From Beroe ovata (lineage: Eukaryota; Ctenophora; Nuda; Beroida; Beroidae), in assembly GCA_946803715.1 (NCBI GenBank), contig CAMPET010000003.1, positions 753,151 to 767,927 on the forward strand: a DNA stretch of 14,777 bases, written 5' to 3'. Of this stretch, positions 7,781 through 14,777 are shown one piece after another; positions within the stretch are counted from its first letter, which is position 1, and the number at the start of each line of letters is the position of its first letter. The notes below the pieces were generated by a model. It saw only the letters and a list, made by a program, of their open reading frames with translations. It searched no databases and had not been told where the DNA came from. The translations under genes were made by a program, and so were the position numbers.

Positions 7781-7896
7781 TTTAACCCTAACCTTAACGG
7801 TTAGGGTTAGGGTTAGGATTAGGGTTAGAGTTAGGGTATTAGGGTTAGGGTTAGAGTTAGGGTATTAGGGTTAGGGTTAGGTTAGGGTTAGGTTAG
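7771..7896. repeat. telomere-like (CCCTAA)/(TTAGGG) spacer of the palindrome
   Basis: A short C-strand stretch (7771-7798, CTAACCTAACTTTAACCCTA...) switches to about 15 G-strand units from 7801 to 7896, many TTAGGG, others TTAGGA, TTAGAG or TTAGG. Two adjacent 26-bp higher-order units (7813-7838 and 7839-7864) differ at one base. Order on the plus strand is CCCTAA then TTAGGG, opposite to the TTAGGG-CCCTAA order of end-to-end telomere fusions. Only 7771-7780 and 7887-7896 pair; 7781-7886 is the asymmetric spacer. Confidence 0.95.
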
Positions 7897-8076
7897 CATA
7901 AAAGCTGGCAGGCGCGTCGCAAGTACCGTCGTGCGCGGATTCAAACGAGGCAGAATAGCAGCTGCGCAACTATAAAGGAGACGCAAGCACAATTCTTAAT
8001 CTTGTTATAATTTTTGAAATATTTTGGGGGAGCTGGAGACAAGAGTTGCACTCGTAGGATTTCACCCTACCCTTGC

Positions 8077-8186
8077 TTGCCGGATGTTATCTGTCCACTG
8101 CACACTGTTTCTTGCGCGCGGCGCGCGCCTTCATCGAAGGCGCGCGCGCCGCGCGCAAGAAACAGTGGACAGATAACATCCGGCAA
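8077..8186. mobile_element. mirrored fold-back insertion B
   Basis: Counterpart of 7481-7590: a hairpin with TTGCCGGATGTTATCTGTCC ends and a CG-rich inner stem. The flanking 8-bp repeats ACCCTTGC lie at 8069-8076 and 8187-8194. Confidence 0.75.
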
Positions 8187-8247
8187 ACCCTTGCTGGCGG
8201 GATTTTATCCCTGGCAAGGATTGAAAATAGCGCGCACCGACGGTAGG

Positions 8248-8365
8248 TGTGCACACGTTGCGCGCACCTGTTCTACTCAGTGAACTGAAAAGTCGTAGGA
8301 AGGAGACGCGCAGCACGGAGACGCGCAGCGCGCGCGGAGTATTTGGGTCACGCAGCGCGGGAACA
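8248..8365. mobile_element. mirrored insertion A
   Basis: Counterpart of 7302-7419, flanked by ACGGTAGG (8240-8247 and 8366-8373). This orientation aligns directly with the diverged relative at ~12201-12323. Confidence 0.7.
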
Positions 8366-8585
8366 ACGGTAGGGTAAAATCCTACAAGAGTTGCACATGC
8401 AGTTTTAAATTATGTCATGTGCGCGCGATGACACGACAGATTGACAGAATCAGATGACGACACCGACAATCAGACAGCTCGAGTCAGTTGTTTATGTTTC
8501 TGTTTCATGTCTTCAGTTTTACAGTTTGAATTGCACTGAGCTGCAACTGCAGATTCGATTCGTCGGCCGTTGCACGCACTGGAAG

Positions 8586-8692
8586 TTGTAGAATTTTACA
8601 TTGCCCTACCCTGGCCATCAGTGCCATGCGCGCAATTTTCATTCCGTCCAGGGATAAAATCCCGCCAGCAAGGGTAGGGTGAAATCCTACAA
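8586..8692. mobile_element. mirrored 107-bp MITE
   Basis: Counterpart of 6975-7081 with 9-bp flanks CACTGGAAG (8577-8585 and 8693-8701). Its orientation matches the outlying member at 11893-11977. Confidence 0.8.
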
Positions 8693-8820
8693 CACTGGAA
8701 GTTGAAGCCGTGTTGCTGTGACCTCTGATCGTTTCAACATGCAACATGGAGATCGTTCAAATTCAATAGACTTAGAGATCGTTTCTTAACGTTGTACTTG
8801 TAAGATTTTACCCTAAAAAT

Positions 8821-8862
8821 GTAATCGCTTTTAATCGCTTTAATCACTTTAAGTTTAATCGC
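8821..8862. repeat. mirrored GCGATTAAA tandem repeat
   Basis: Reverse complement of 6805-6846 (TTTAATCGC units). Confidence 0.7.
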
Positions 8863-8941
8863 TGCAATAGATGCAGCGGATAGAAAAATCCCGTTTTCAT
8901 CATATTTATAAATGGAACGGATGTGAAATCAAACACTAAAA

Positions 8942-8995
8942 CAACAACACTGTTATAACAACACTGTTTTTTATAACAGGACCTGGACACAGGTC
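8942..8995. repeat. mirrored compound small repeats
   Basis: Reverse complement of 6672-6725. Confidence 0.7.
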
Positions 8996-9191
8996 TTTAG
9001 TATAGCGTATTTCCCTTTTTTCGACAGTATTCAGTATTGGTAAATGTTATTTTTCCGCATAATTTCCCTAAAATCAGCGATCACCATCTGTAATCAGTCT
9101 GATCACTGATCAGTTCTCTGTTAACAACTATCACAATATGATGACTAGCTTAGAATACAGCTGAAACATAAGCAGATAATCATTTATAATC

Positions 9192-9271
9192 AGGAGCAGG
9201 GGTCCGGGGGCGCCGCCCCCAGAAGCCAGAGGTTAAGTTCTGTTCGATAAGGTGAAATCCTTCAAAATTTT
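9192..9271 (-). repeat. mirrored GC-hairpin module, copy 2
   Basis: Reverse complement of 6396-6475. The only arm-to-arm mismatch (9276) lies just beyond it. Confidence 0.85.
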
Positions 9272-9409
9272 CCATGTATTGCTTTGTTACACTGGAAATA
9301 AACGGGTCTTGAGGCACTGCCCTGATATAGAACGACATCATATTGTATAGAAAGTAGTGGAGTAGTATCACAGTATCACAGTTAGTTTTTATTCAATGTG
9401 CTCGTTGAC

Positions 9410-9489
9410 CCAGAAGCAGGGTCTGGGGGCTGCGCCCCCAGAAGCCAGACGTTAAGTTCTGTATGGAAGGGCGAAGTCCTTGAAAATCT
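9410..9489 (-). repeat. mirrored GC-hairpin module, copy 1
   Basis: Reverse complement of 6178-6257. Confidence 0.85.
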
Positions 9490-9708
9490 TCATCAGAGGT
9501 CCAATTTTCCCCCCCCGTCTACGTGCCTGATCACAAAGTGTCGAACACAAAGAAACATTTTCCAATAACGAGACCTATAATGAAATTACTTTTGAGTGGT
9601 TTAGCCTGGCGAACACGGTGGATATCCTTCCTGTTATAGTTATACGGCATGTTTAACAAGGAATCGAATCCATGGGGTTTCGTTCAGATCACTCGGAATT
9701 TGAATGGC

Positions 9709-9714
9709 TATAAA
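9709..9714 (+). promoter_or_regulatory. possible TATA box of the right fucosyltransferase copy
   Basis: TATAAA in GGCTATAAACACGG, 92 bp upstream of ATG 9807. It is identical to the left copy, so if the promoter works at all, both copies should be driven alike, outward from the palindrome centre. Confidence 0.35.
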
Positions 9715-9806
9715 CACGGGTTATCAGTATTGATTATTGATATCATTTCGTCGAGTCACTATTTCATTTCACTGGAAATTTTCATAATATTCCAGAGTGA
9801 GACATC

Positions 9807-10764
9807 ATGGGGAAATGCCTCCATTTCCTATGTCTTGCCTGCACTCTTGTACCGATAATGCTGTACTACTACTACTACCTCGAGGATATAACTCCCCTCA
9901 CTCAAGACATTTACGATTCCCACTTCAACGCCAGGGCCGACACTGACATCCCGGAAAACAAGCGAGCGAGAGAGTATTTGGCTGCTATCCAGAACCCGGT
10001 GGACTGCGCGAGCGCTCGCAAACTGGTGTGCCCGATGCGTCGCGTCATTGGCTTTGTCTCCACGTTCCACGAAGTAGTCACGTGTTTCATGTACGCCGCC
10101 CTGACGAACAGGACTGTCATACTGTCACATGAGCCCGGGGATGTGTTTACACGCACCGAATGGGAGGAATACTTCCTACCAATCAGCACGTCGTGCAGAG
10201 AGTGGGTTGAACCCGCTGTGGAATGGGCGCCTGATCACAAAGAACATCAGGTTGTCAAAATAAGTGCTTGGGCCCCGCAAAGCGGGATTCTCCCGCACTG
10301 GAAAAGCGCTCCCCCGCAATGGATTCCCGCACCATCGGGTTTACAATACCCTATATCGTGGTGGGCAGGACATGTAGTGGCATATCTATTCCGGTTACAA
10401 CCCGTCATGCAGCAACATGTGAAGGAAGCGAGGGAGAAGCTAGGGTTTGTGGCGCCACTGCCCGGAATGCAGGTGCGGAGAACTGACAAGAGACATGAGG
10501 CCAAGTACGTGAATGTGGAGCGGTATATGGATGCGGTCAGGCGTTACTATGACAACAAGCCTAATGGTACAGAGAAGAGGGTATATGTTGCCACTGACGA
10601 GCCGAACATTGTGACGGAATTTCAAACAAAGTTCCCGGATTACAACTTCCTATTTGATCTCGATACAATCAATATCGCCAAAACCCCGGGGTCCAACAGG
10701 AGCAGGCCTATAGCCCATATCGGTATCATCACTGATATACAACTTCTGTTGGACTGCGAGTNTG
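9807..10764 (+). pseudogene. alpha-1,6-fucosyltransferase-like (GT23), 3'-truncated copy
   Basis: Identical to the left gene through codon 318 (...LLLDCE). Codon 319 contains the undetermined base 10762, and the frame then enters antisense LINE sequence, adding about 25 unrelated residues before a stop near 10841. The anchor (5-25), VRRTDK (223-228) and YVATDEPN (260-267) are intact. The final segment with VVCTLSSNICR, equivalent to the FUT8 region around the conserved Ser-Ser-Gln, is missing. Loss of the last 39 residues of the nucleotide-binding domain should abolish activity. The break coincides exactly with the outer edge of the inverted repeat, so truncation came with the duplication or with an assembly join at the N, not with later decay. 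Confidence 0.88.
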
Positions 10765-11586
10765 GATGTCATGATCAATTCTCTTTTCACCAACTACATT
10801 TGCAGGTGCTTCAGGTATGTTGGACACAACAACATTCCTGATCTTTCTCTGTCTCTCCAATTGTTCCATGCTCAGTGTTTTACATACATCTCTGACAAGT
10901 TCAGGGCCTCTTGCTGCAGCAATCACTTCTTTCTGGTTGTTTTTGATCACATCAGCATATGTCTTGACCTCCTTCTTCACTTCAGTTTGGACTGATTTGG
11001 TTACTGCAGCAATGTCTTCCTTGACTTCCAAAATATCCTCCCTCACATTTCTGAGTTCATCCCTAACAATACGGCGTATTGCCTTATGTGAATCAGGATC
11101 ATTAAGTACGAACTTGGAATTCAGACAAGTGAAGCACCACCAATTGCATAGAAGTTTCAGGTGCTCTGGTGCGAGTCCACTAAGCCTAACACAATCTGCG
11201 TGGAAAGATTTCTCACATTTTGAGCATACAATCTTGTAATCATCATCAGGAACTTTACCACAAACACAATCAGAGACTTGTATATTAGAGGAACATTGAT
11301 TGTGGGTAATGGGACTTGAGATGAGTGCTGATCTAGGTTTCTTGAAATCCTGGACAGTTTGAGGGCTTGATGAAGTAGTTGTGCGCTCCCCATCACTGCT
11401 TACTTTCCTTTTCGAATACGTTTTCTGTTTGAGTTTGTTCCTCCCATTTCCCACAACTGTCCAGTCCCCTCCATCAGAACAAGCAGATTTTCCCCTGTTA
11501 TATGTATCGTCAGTGTCCTGTCCATTGTCTTCAGACTCTGTTGGAGGAGAGAAAAGTCCATGGAAACGTGTGATGTGGTTATCCAT
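10765..11586 (-). pseudogene. LINE ORF1 (CR1/L2-like) with PHD finger, 3'-truncated
   Basis: Starts at ATG 11586 and is open for about 273 codons to the palindrome junction. Residues 1-100 are polar and low-complexity. Residues 107-154 form a PHD-type C4HC3 zinc finger: C107, C109, C121, C124, H129, C132, C151, C154, with the usual tryptophan just before the last pair (W149/W150). A charged heptad-like stretch (about 165-225) suggests a coiled coil for trimerisation. From about 248, RKIRNVVVSNIPEAP looks like the first strand of an RRM. PHD, coiled coil and RRM together fit ORF1 of CR1/L2-type non-LTR retrotransposons, an RNA-binding chaperone of the retrotransposition particle. The rest of ORF1 and all of ORF2 (endonuclease, reverse transcriptase) are absent. 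Keeping the 5' end and losing the 3' end is the reverse of normal LINE truncation. Confidence 0.8.
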
Positions 11587-11892
11587 AGCTCAAATCTCAA
11601 ACTTTTTTTTTCTTGAAGATGTCGAAGCCATTAATTTAAATATGACCATTCAATATTTTGACAAGTTCAATTTGTGACAAGTTTCAGATAGATTTCTGAA
11701 AAAGACTCGTATGTAATAATTAGTAAAAAGCTAGATCATAAATCTGTTGATAGATGTACTGATGTAGGATCAGGATCTGTCCTCTGTTTCTTGTTGTCAT
11801 ATTTCATGATCAATTGTGACCTCAATTTCAATTGCGCGCGCATCTCTTTTCTTTAAGAGCAATACCAATTACCAAAGCATTTTGTCATGACA
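11587..11892. other. presumed LINE 5' leader and flank
   Basis: Upstream of the ORF1 ATG on the minus strand. It has an A9 run just before the start codon (T9 at 11603-11611 on plus) and AT-rich sequence with no gene. Where the LINE ends cannot be placed without a consensus. Confidence 0.4.
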
Positions 11893-11977
11893 ATGTAGGA
11901 TTTTACCCTACCGTCGGTGCGCGCGCGATTTTCAATCCGCCCCGCCAGCAAGGCCAGGGTAGGGTGAAATCTTACAA
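11893..11977. mobile_element. diverged member of the TTGTAG MITE family
   Basis: ATGTAGGATTTTACCCTACC at one end and GGTAGGGTGAAATCTTACAA at the other. The internal words GCGCGCGATTTTCAATCCG and CCGCCAGCAAGG are in the same order as the reverse complement of the 107-bp element. It is shorter, lacking the CAGGGATAAAATC block. No matching 9-bp flanks were found, so it is older or rearranged. Confidence 0.7.
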
Positions 11978-12117
11978 CCATCGCATTGGATCGCGCGTCG
12001 GTAAAAGCGTGCGCGCACGAAATGCGCGCGCGAGAAACAGAAATCAATTCAATTAAAATTTAGCCAATAATCAGTCAATAATAATCGTTAAATTTTATAA
12101 TTTGACGGTCTGCTATT

Positions 12118-12323
12118 AGCGCGCGCTAGGCGCTTTCATCGAAGGCCGAATGTTAAAGTGCGCCGCGCGCGCCGCGAATAATTGCTGAGGTCAGATTGCA
12201 ATTGCCCACGTTGCGCGCCCCTATTCAGTATTCTACTCTGTGAATTGAAAAGTAGCGTCGCATGAAGAAACCACGCTCGTGGTGCGGCAGGAAGGGCCAA
12301 GGTCACGCAACGTCGCAACGTGG
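12118..12323. mobile_element. diverged relatives of insertions B and A
   Basis: 12118-12175 is a CG-rich piece with CTTTCATCGAAGGC, matching the loop region of fold-back B. 12201-12323 aligns with insertion A as oriented at 8248-8365 (ACGTTGCGCGC, then CTACTCTGTGAATTGAAAAG, then GGTCACGCA) and ends in perfect 10-bp inverted repeats CCACGTTGCG (12206-12215) and CGCAACGTGG (12314-12323). No target duplication is evident. This shows the A and B units also exist outside the palindrome. Confidence 0.6.
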
Positions 12324-12465
12324 CATGGGATTAGGGTGCGCCCTTTTTTCTAACTTTTTGAGGCTCTAGCCTTTTCTGGTAGATCTCGATGAGCTGATCA
12401 CGAAGATGTCAAGCTTTTTGAAATTGGACAACGCCTTCCTTGTGCCAAATGACATTTTCTTTTCA

Positions 12466-12496
12466 GTCACGTGATCAGTCACATGGGTCACGTGAC
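12466..12496. promoter_or_regulatory. cluster of E-box-like GTCACGTGA sites
   Basis: GTCACGTGAT (12466), GTCACATGGG (12479) and GTCACGTGAC (12487) lie within 31 bp; GTCATGTGAC recurs near 12795. CACGTG flanked by GT/AC is the site for bHLH-zip factors (USF/MITF/TFE class). No gene start is recognised beside it, so function is unproven. Confidence 0.3.
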
Positions 12497-12515
12497 TCAT
12501 CTGCTAGTAGTTTTT

Positions 12516-12544
12516 GCGCGCGCGCGCTGATGTTCGCGCGCGCT
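12516..12544. repeat. two GCGCGC runs
   Basis: GCGCGCGCGCGC (12516-12527) and CGCGCGCGC (12535-12543), separated by TGATGTT. They have a composition like the CG-rich transposon stems but no recognisable ends. Confidence 0.7.
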
Positions 12545-12546
12545 TA

Positions 12547-13035
12547 TTTCACTTTCAGTATGTCCCAGGCATGCGCTATGATAATGATATTGATATTGGA
12601 TAATGGATATGCAATGATTCTGAATTTTGATGATGATCCAATATACACAGAATGTTTCAATGAAACAATTAACAGACGTACAAATACAATGGGCTAAGGC
12701 TACAGACGATGACATCCTCTGTAATTGATCGAGTGACGTACTCAAACATTGGTCGATTAAGATCAAAATGAAGTACCATGGATTTGTACGGTGTCATGTG
12801 ACCCAAACACTGGATGCTCCACCCTAACAAGCATATGCGACAGTCTGAGTAACATGATCACATGGCCTGGAGACAAGGAGCATATACATTGTACAATGTA
12901 CATGGAATAATATTATACATTGCACTCTGAGAGTGCGCATGCTATGCAGAATATATCTCTTCAGCCCCACTGAAGTTGAACTTGATGAAAGATTAAGTAG
13001 TCAAAGCTGCACGAGATCCACGTCGCTATTGATGG
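12547..13035. other. intergenic, two small perfect palindromes
   Basis: No gene is recognised. TACATTGTACAATGTA (12885-12900) is a perfect 16-bp palindrome, and GCACTCTGAGAGTGC (12922-12936) is a perfect hairpin with a 1-base centre. Confidence 0.6.
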
Positions 13036-13390
13036 AGATAGTGATACTCTCTAGATTTTAACGTCACTGAATGATACCAATACCATGATACAGCTTGGTC
13101 CGGTGGAAGTGGTGGCAAGTGATCAACATCGCCCCCTGGAGTTTCAGTTTTAAGCGTGATGTCGAGCAGCACTATCCCTGTCACTGTCAGTAGCGAGGGG
13201 GACCTGACACCACTTTTGTTAATCCACTGACTTGTCAATACCGGAATTTGATATCGCTTCCGCTGCTTTAATAAGTTAGGAGCATATAGGAAAACAGTCA
13301 GTAGCGCTGAAGTCTGCTAAAAGTCCGCTTAAAGTCTGCTTAAAGTCCGCTTATCTTGTCGTTACGAGCATGGTGCAATTATTACTCTGG
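13036..13390 (+). repeat. direct module copy of the right-edge repeat complex
   Basis: Aligns with 14225-14515 in the same orientation: CTAGATTTTAACGTCACTGA, then GCAGCACTATCCCTGTCACT, then CTTCCGCTGCTTTAATAA, then CGAGCATGGTGCAATTATTA. It includes three 11-bp AAAGTCCGCTT-type units (13318-13350). Part of it also matches 13690-13860 in reverse. It appears older or more diverged than the other copies. Confidence 0.8.
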
Positions 13391-13411
13391 TGTATAGCCC
13401 CAACCCCATCG

Positions 13412-13860
13412 GAGTTATATTATGCTTGTGATATCTTCTACTCGAAGACTGAAAGGGGTCACGTTATCTGCGACGTCTATCTTCTAGAATACCCAATGTT
13501 GGGACCACCCAACGTCGTGAATACTCAACATTCAACCCGAGTTGGGTATTCAAGACAATTGACTCCCCGACACTCTCACCGGATCAAGCTGTATCATGGT
13601 TATGGTATTGGTATCAGTGACGTAAAAATCTAGAATGGATCACTATCCCACACGTGCGGATTGACAGGAGATTGTTGGAGGCCTGTGTATAATAATTGCA
13701 CCATGCTCGTTACAACAACTACAATATGAGCGGACTTTAAGCGGACTTTCAGCAGACTTCAGCTCTGTTGACTGCTTTTATATGCTTCAGATTTATTAAA
13801 GCAGAGGAAGCAATATAAAATGCCGGTACTGAGTCCATGGATTAACAAGAATAGTGTCAG
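13412..13860. repeat. left arm of second fold-back element
   Basis: Reverse complement, with scattered substitutions and small indels, of 14344-14777. Landmarks are GGGGTCACGTTATCTGCGAC, GAATACCCAA...TTGGGTATTC (an inner palindrome), GTGACGTAAAAATCTAGAA, and GGATTAACAAGAATAGTGTC. The arm starts opposite the window's last base, so the pairing probably extends beyond the window. Confidence 0.9.
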
Positions 13861-13899
13861 AGTGTGCGGATCGACAGGAATGACTACAAGATGAGCGGA

Positions 13900-13986
13900 C
13901 CTTAAGCGGAACTTAAGCGGANTTAAGCAGAACTTAAGCGGAACTTAAGCGGAACTTAAGCGGAACTTAAGCGGAACTTAAGCGGA
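13900..13986 (+). repeat. 11-bp tandem array ACTTAAGCGGA
   Basis: Eight units in tandem. The third is one base short, with an N at 13922. Each unit holds the palindrome CTTAAG. Five consecutive units (13932-13986) are identical, implying recent local expansion. Confidence 0.95.
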
Positions 13987-14144
13987 CCATACAAGTTAAG
14001 CCGAACACGCCTCAGCTCACCTGATGGGAAGCTTATTCGAAAGTTGTTCATCAATATATCTGTTTTCTGCTAGTGAGCTTATCTTTATGATTATCAATCC
14101 ATTTATATTGCTTTGACTGAAACTGCGTAATAATCTCCTTTTTT
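13987..14144. other. loop between opposed arrays
   Basis: About 158 bp of unique sequence forming the centre of the second fold-back structure. No gene is seen. Confidence 0.6.
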
Positions 14145-14200
14145 AAGTTCCGCTTAAGTTCCGCTTAAGGTCCGCTTAAGTTCTGCTTAAATTCTGCTTC
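14145..14200 (-). repeat. opposed 11-bp tandem array
   Basis: Five units of AAGTTCCGCTT type (complement of the left array), the last two degenerate (TTCTGCTT). They face the 13900-13986 array across the loop. Confidence 0.9.
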
Positions 14201-14220
14201 ATTCCTGTCAATCCGCACAC

Positions 14221-14343
14221 GAGGGATAGTGATCCTTTCTAGATTTTTACGTCACTGATAACAATATCAGTTATAAGCGGGACGAAACACCATGATTGGC
14301 GTCAAGCAGCCCTATCCCTGTCACTGTCAGTAGTGAGCGGGAC
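14221..14343. repeat. extra block present only in the right arm
   Basis: Between the inner array flank (GTCAATCCGCACAC) and the main arm (from 14344), the right arm carries about 120 bp that the left arm lacks: there AGTGTCAG (13853-13860) runs straight into AGTGTGCGGATCGACAGG. The block belongs to the direct-repeat module also seen at 13036-13180. Confidence 0.75.
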
Positions 14344-14777
14344 CTGACACTATTCTTGTTAATCCATGGACTCAATACCGGCATTTTATATTGCTTCCGC
14401 TGCTTTAATAAATCTGAAGCATATAAAAGTAGTCAACAGAGCTGAAGTCTGCTGAGAGTCCGCTTAAAGGCTGCTCATATTGTAGTTGTAACGAGCATGG
14501 TGCAATTATTATACAACAATCTCCTGTCAATCCGCACGTGTGGGATAGTGATCCTTTCTAGATTTTTACGTCACTGATACCAATACCATAACCATGATAC
14601 AGCTTGATCCGGTGAGTGTCGGGGAGTCAATTGTCCCGAATACCCAACTCGGGTTGAATGTTGAGTATTCACGACGTTGGGTAGTCCCGACATTGGGTAT
14701 TCTAGAAGATAGGCGTCGCAGATAACGTGACCCCTTTCAGTCTTCGAGTAGGAGATATCACAAGCATCATATAACTC
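14344..14777. repeat. right arm of second fold-back element
   Basis: Inverted partner of 13412-13860; runs to the window edge. It contains a second copy of the inner GAATACCCAA...TTGGGTATTC palindrome and the TTTTACGTCACTGATA motif, which includes a CRE-like ACGTCA. Confidence 0.9.

Larger units (their letters stand above)
8052..8387. mobile_element. mirrored copy of the 336-bp nested MITE
   Basis: Exact counterpart of 7280-7615 in the opposite orientation, flanked by GAGTTGCAC on both sides (8043-8051 and 8388-8396). Its insertions are at 8077-8186 (fold-back B) and 8248-8365 (A). As it matches its partner base for base, it arose by the arm duplication, not by separate transposition. Confidence 0.8.
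7887..10764. repeat. right arm of giant inverted repeat
   Basis: Reverse complement of 4903-7780. Matching is continuous to 10761; base 10762 is N, 10763-10764 (TG) still match, and from 10765 the sequence is LINE-derived. The arm contains the second fucosyltransferase copy and mirrored copies of every repeat in the left arm. Confidence 0.97.

Noticed and set aside
7771-7896. Chromosome end-to-end fusion site or true telomere
   Set aside because: The order is CCCTAA then TTAGGG, the reverse of a fusion junction, and sequence continues on both sides with degenerate units.
9649-9858. 69-codon frame overlapping the fucosyltransferase start (mirror 5809-6018)
   Set aside because: It overlaps the start of the GT23 frame out of phase; no motif and probable leader sequence.
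10817-11239. 140-codon plus-strand frame, rich in Ser/Leu
   Set aside because: Antisense shadow of the LINE ORF1; the cysteine/histidine pattern of the PHD finger is only on the minus strand.
13370-13633. 87-codon frame in the second fold-back arm
   Set aside because: It lies wholly within inverted-repeat sequence, has no domain, and the partner arm does not keep the frame because of small indels.
13900-13986. CRISPR array
   Set aside because: Units are 11 bp and directly adjacent, with no unique spacers, in an animal genome context: a simple tandem repeat.

Overview
The window looks like animal nuclear DNA, probably from an invertebrate. Three things point there: a type II membrane-anchored alpha-1,6-fucosyltransferase-like (GT23) gene, a CR1/L2-type LINE ORF1 with PHD, coiled-coil and RRM regions, and TTAGGG-type telomere-like repeats. 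Genes are sparse, the background is AT-rich, and islands of alternating CG sit inside the repeats. I cannot name the species.

Layout. 1-4.8 kb: mostly unique intergenic DNA with (TG)n/(CA)n microsatellites, a possible AT-hook-bearing exon near the left edge, and one convincing small gene (1522-1686) for a secreted four-cysteine peptide with an upstream TATA box. 4.8-10.76 kb: a giant inverted repeat. Left arm 4903-7780 and right arm 7887-10764 pair so that position p matches 15667-p, without any indel. Reading the arms against each other I found one mismatch (6391/9276). The 106-bp spacer is degenerate TTAGGG repeat. Each arm carries a fucosyltransferase gene transcribed away from the centre. 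The left gene (4787-5860, minus) is complete at 357 aa. The right one (9807-10764, plus) is cut at codon 319, where an undetermined base (10762) joins the arm to the 5' half of a LINE ORF1 (10765-11586, minus).

Both arms also carry a family of short non-autonomous DNA transposons. A ~107-bp element (6975-7081) has TTGTAG/CTACAA ends and a 9-bp target duplication. A 336-bp relative (7280-7615), also with a 9-bp duplication, is itself split by two further insertions of 118 bp and 110 bp, each with its own 8-bp duplication. Removing them leaves about 92 bp, the family's simple size. Diverged relatives lie outside the palindrome at 11893-11977 and ~12201-12323.

13.0-14.78 kb: a second, older and imperfect fold-back structure. 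Its arms (13412-13860 and 14344-14777) lead inward to opposed arrays of an 11-bp unit (ACTTAAGCGGA), and a further direct copy of one module lies at 13036-13390. It runs off the right edge.

The main open question is whether the large palindrome is a real recent inverted duplication or an assembly/haplotype artefact. The lack of indels and the N at the outer junction favour caution. The asymmetric spacer and the one arm-to-arm difference show it is not a trivially mirrored read.
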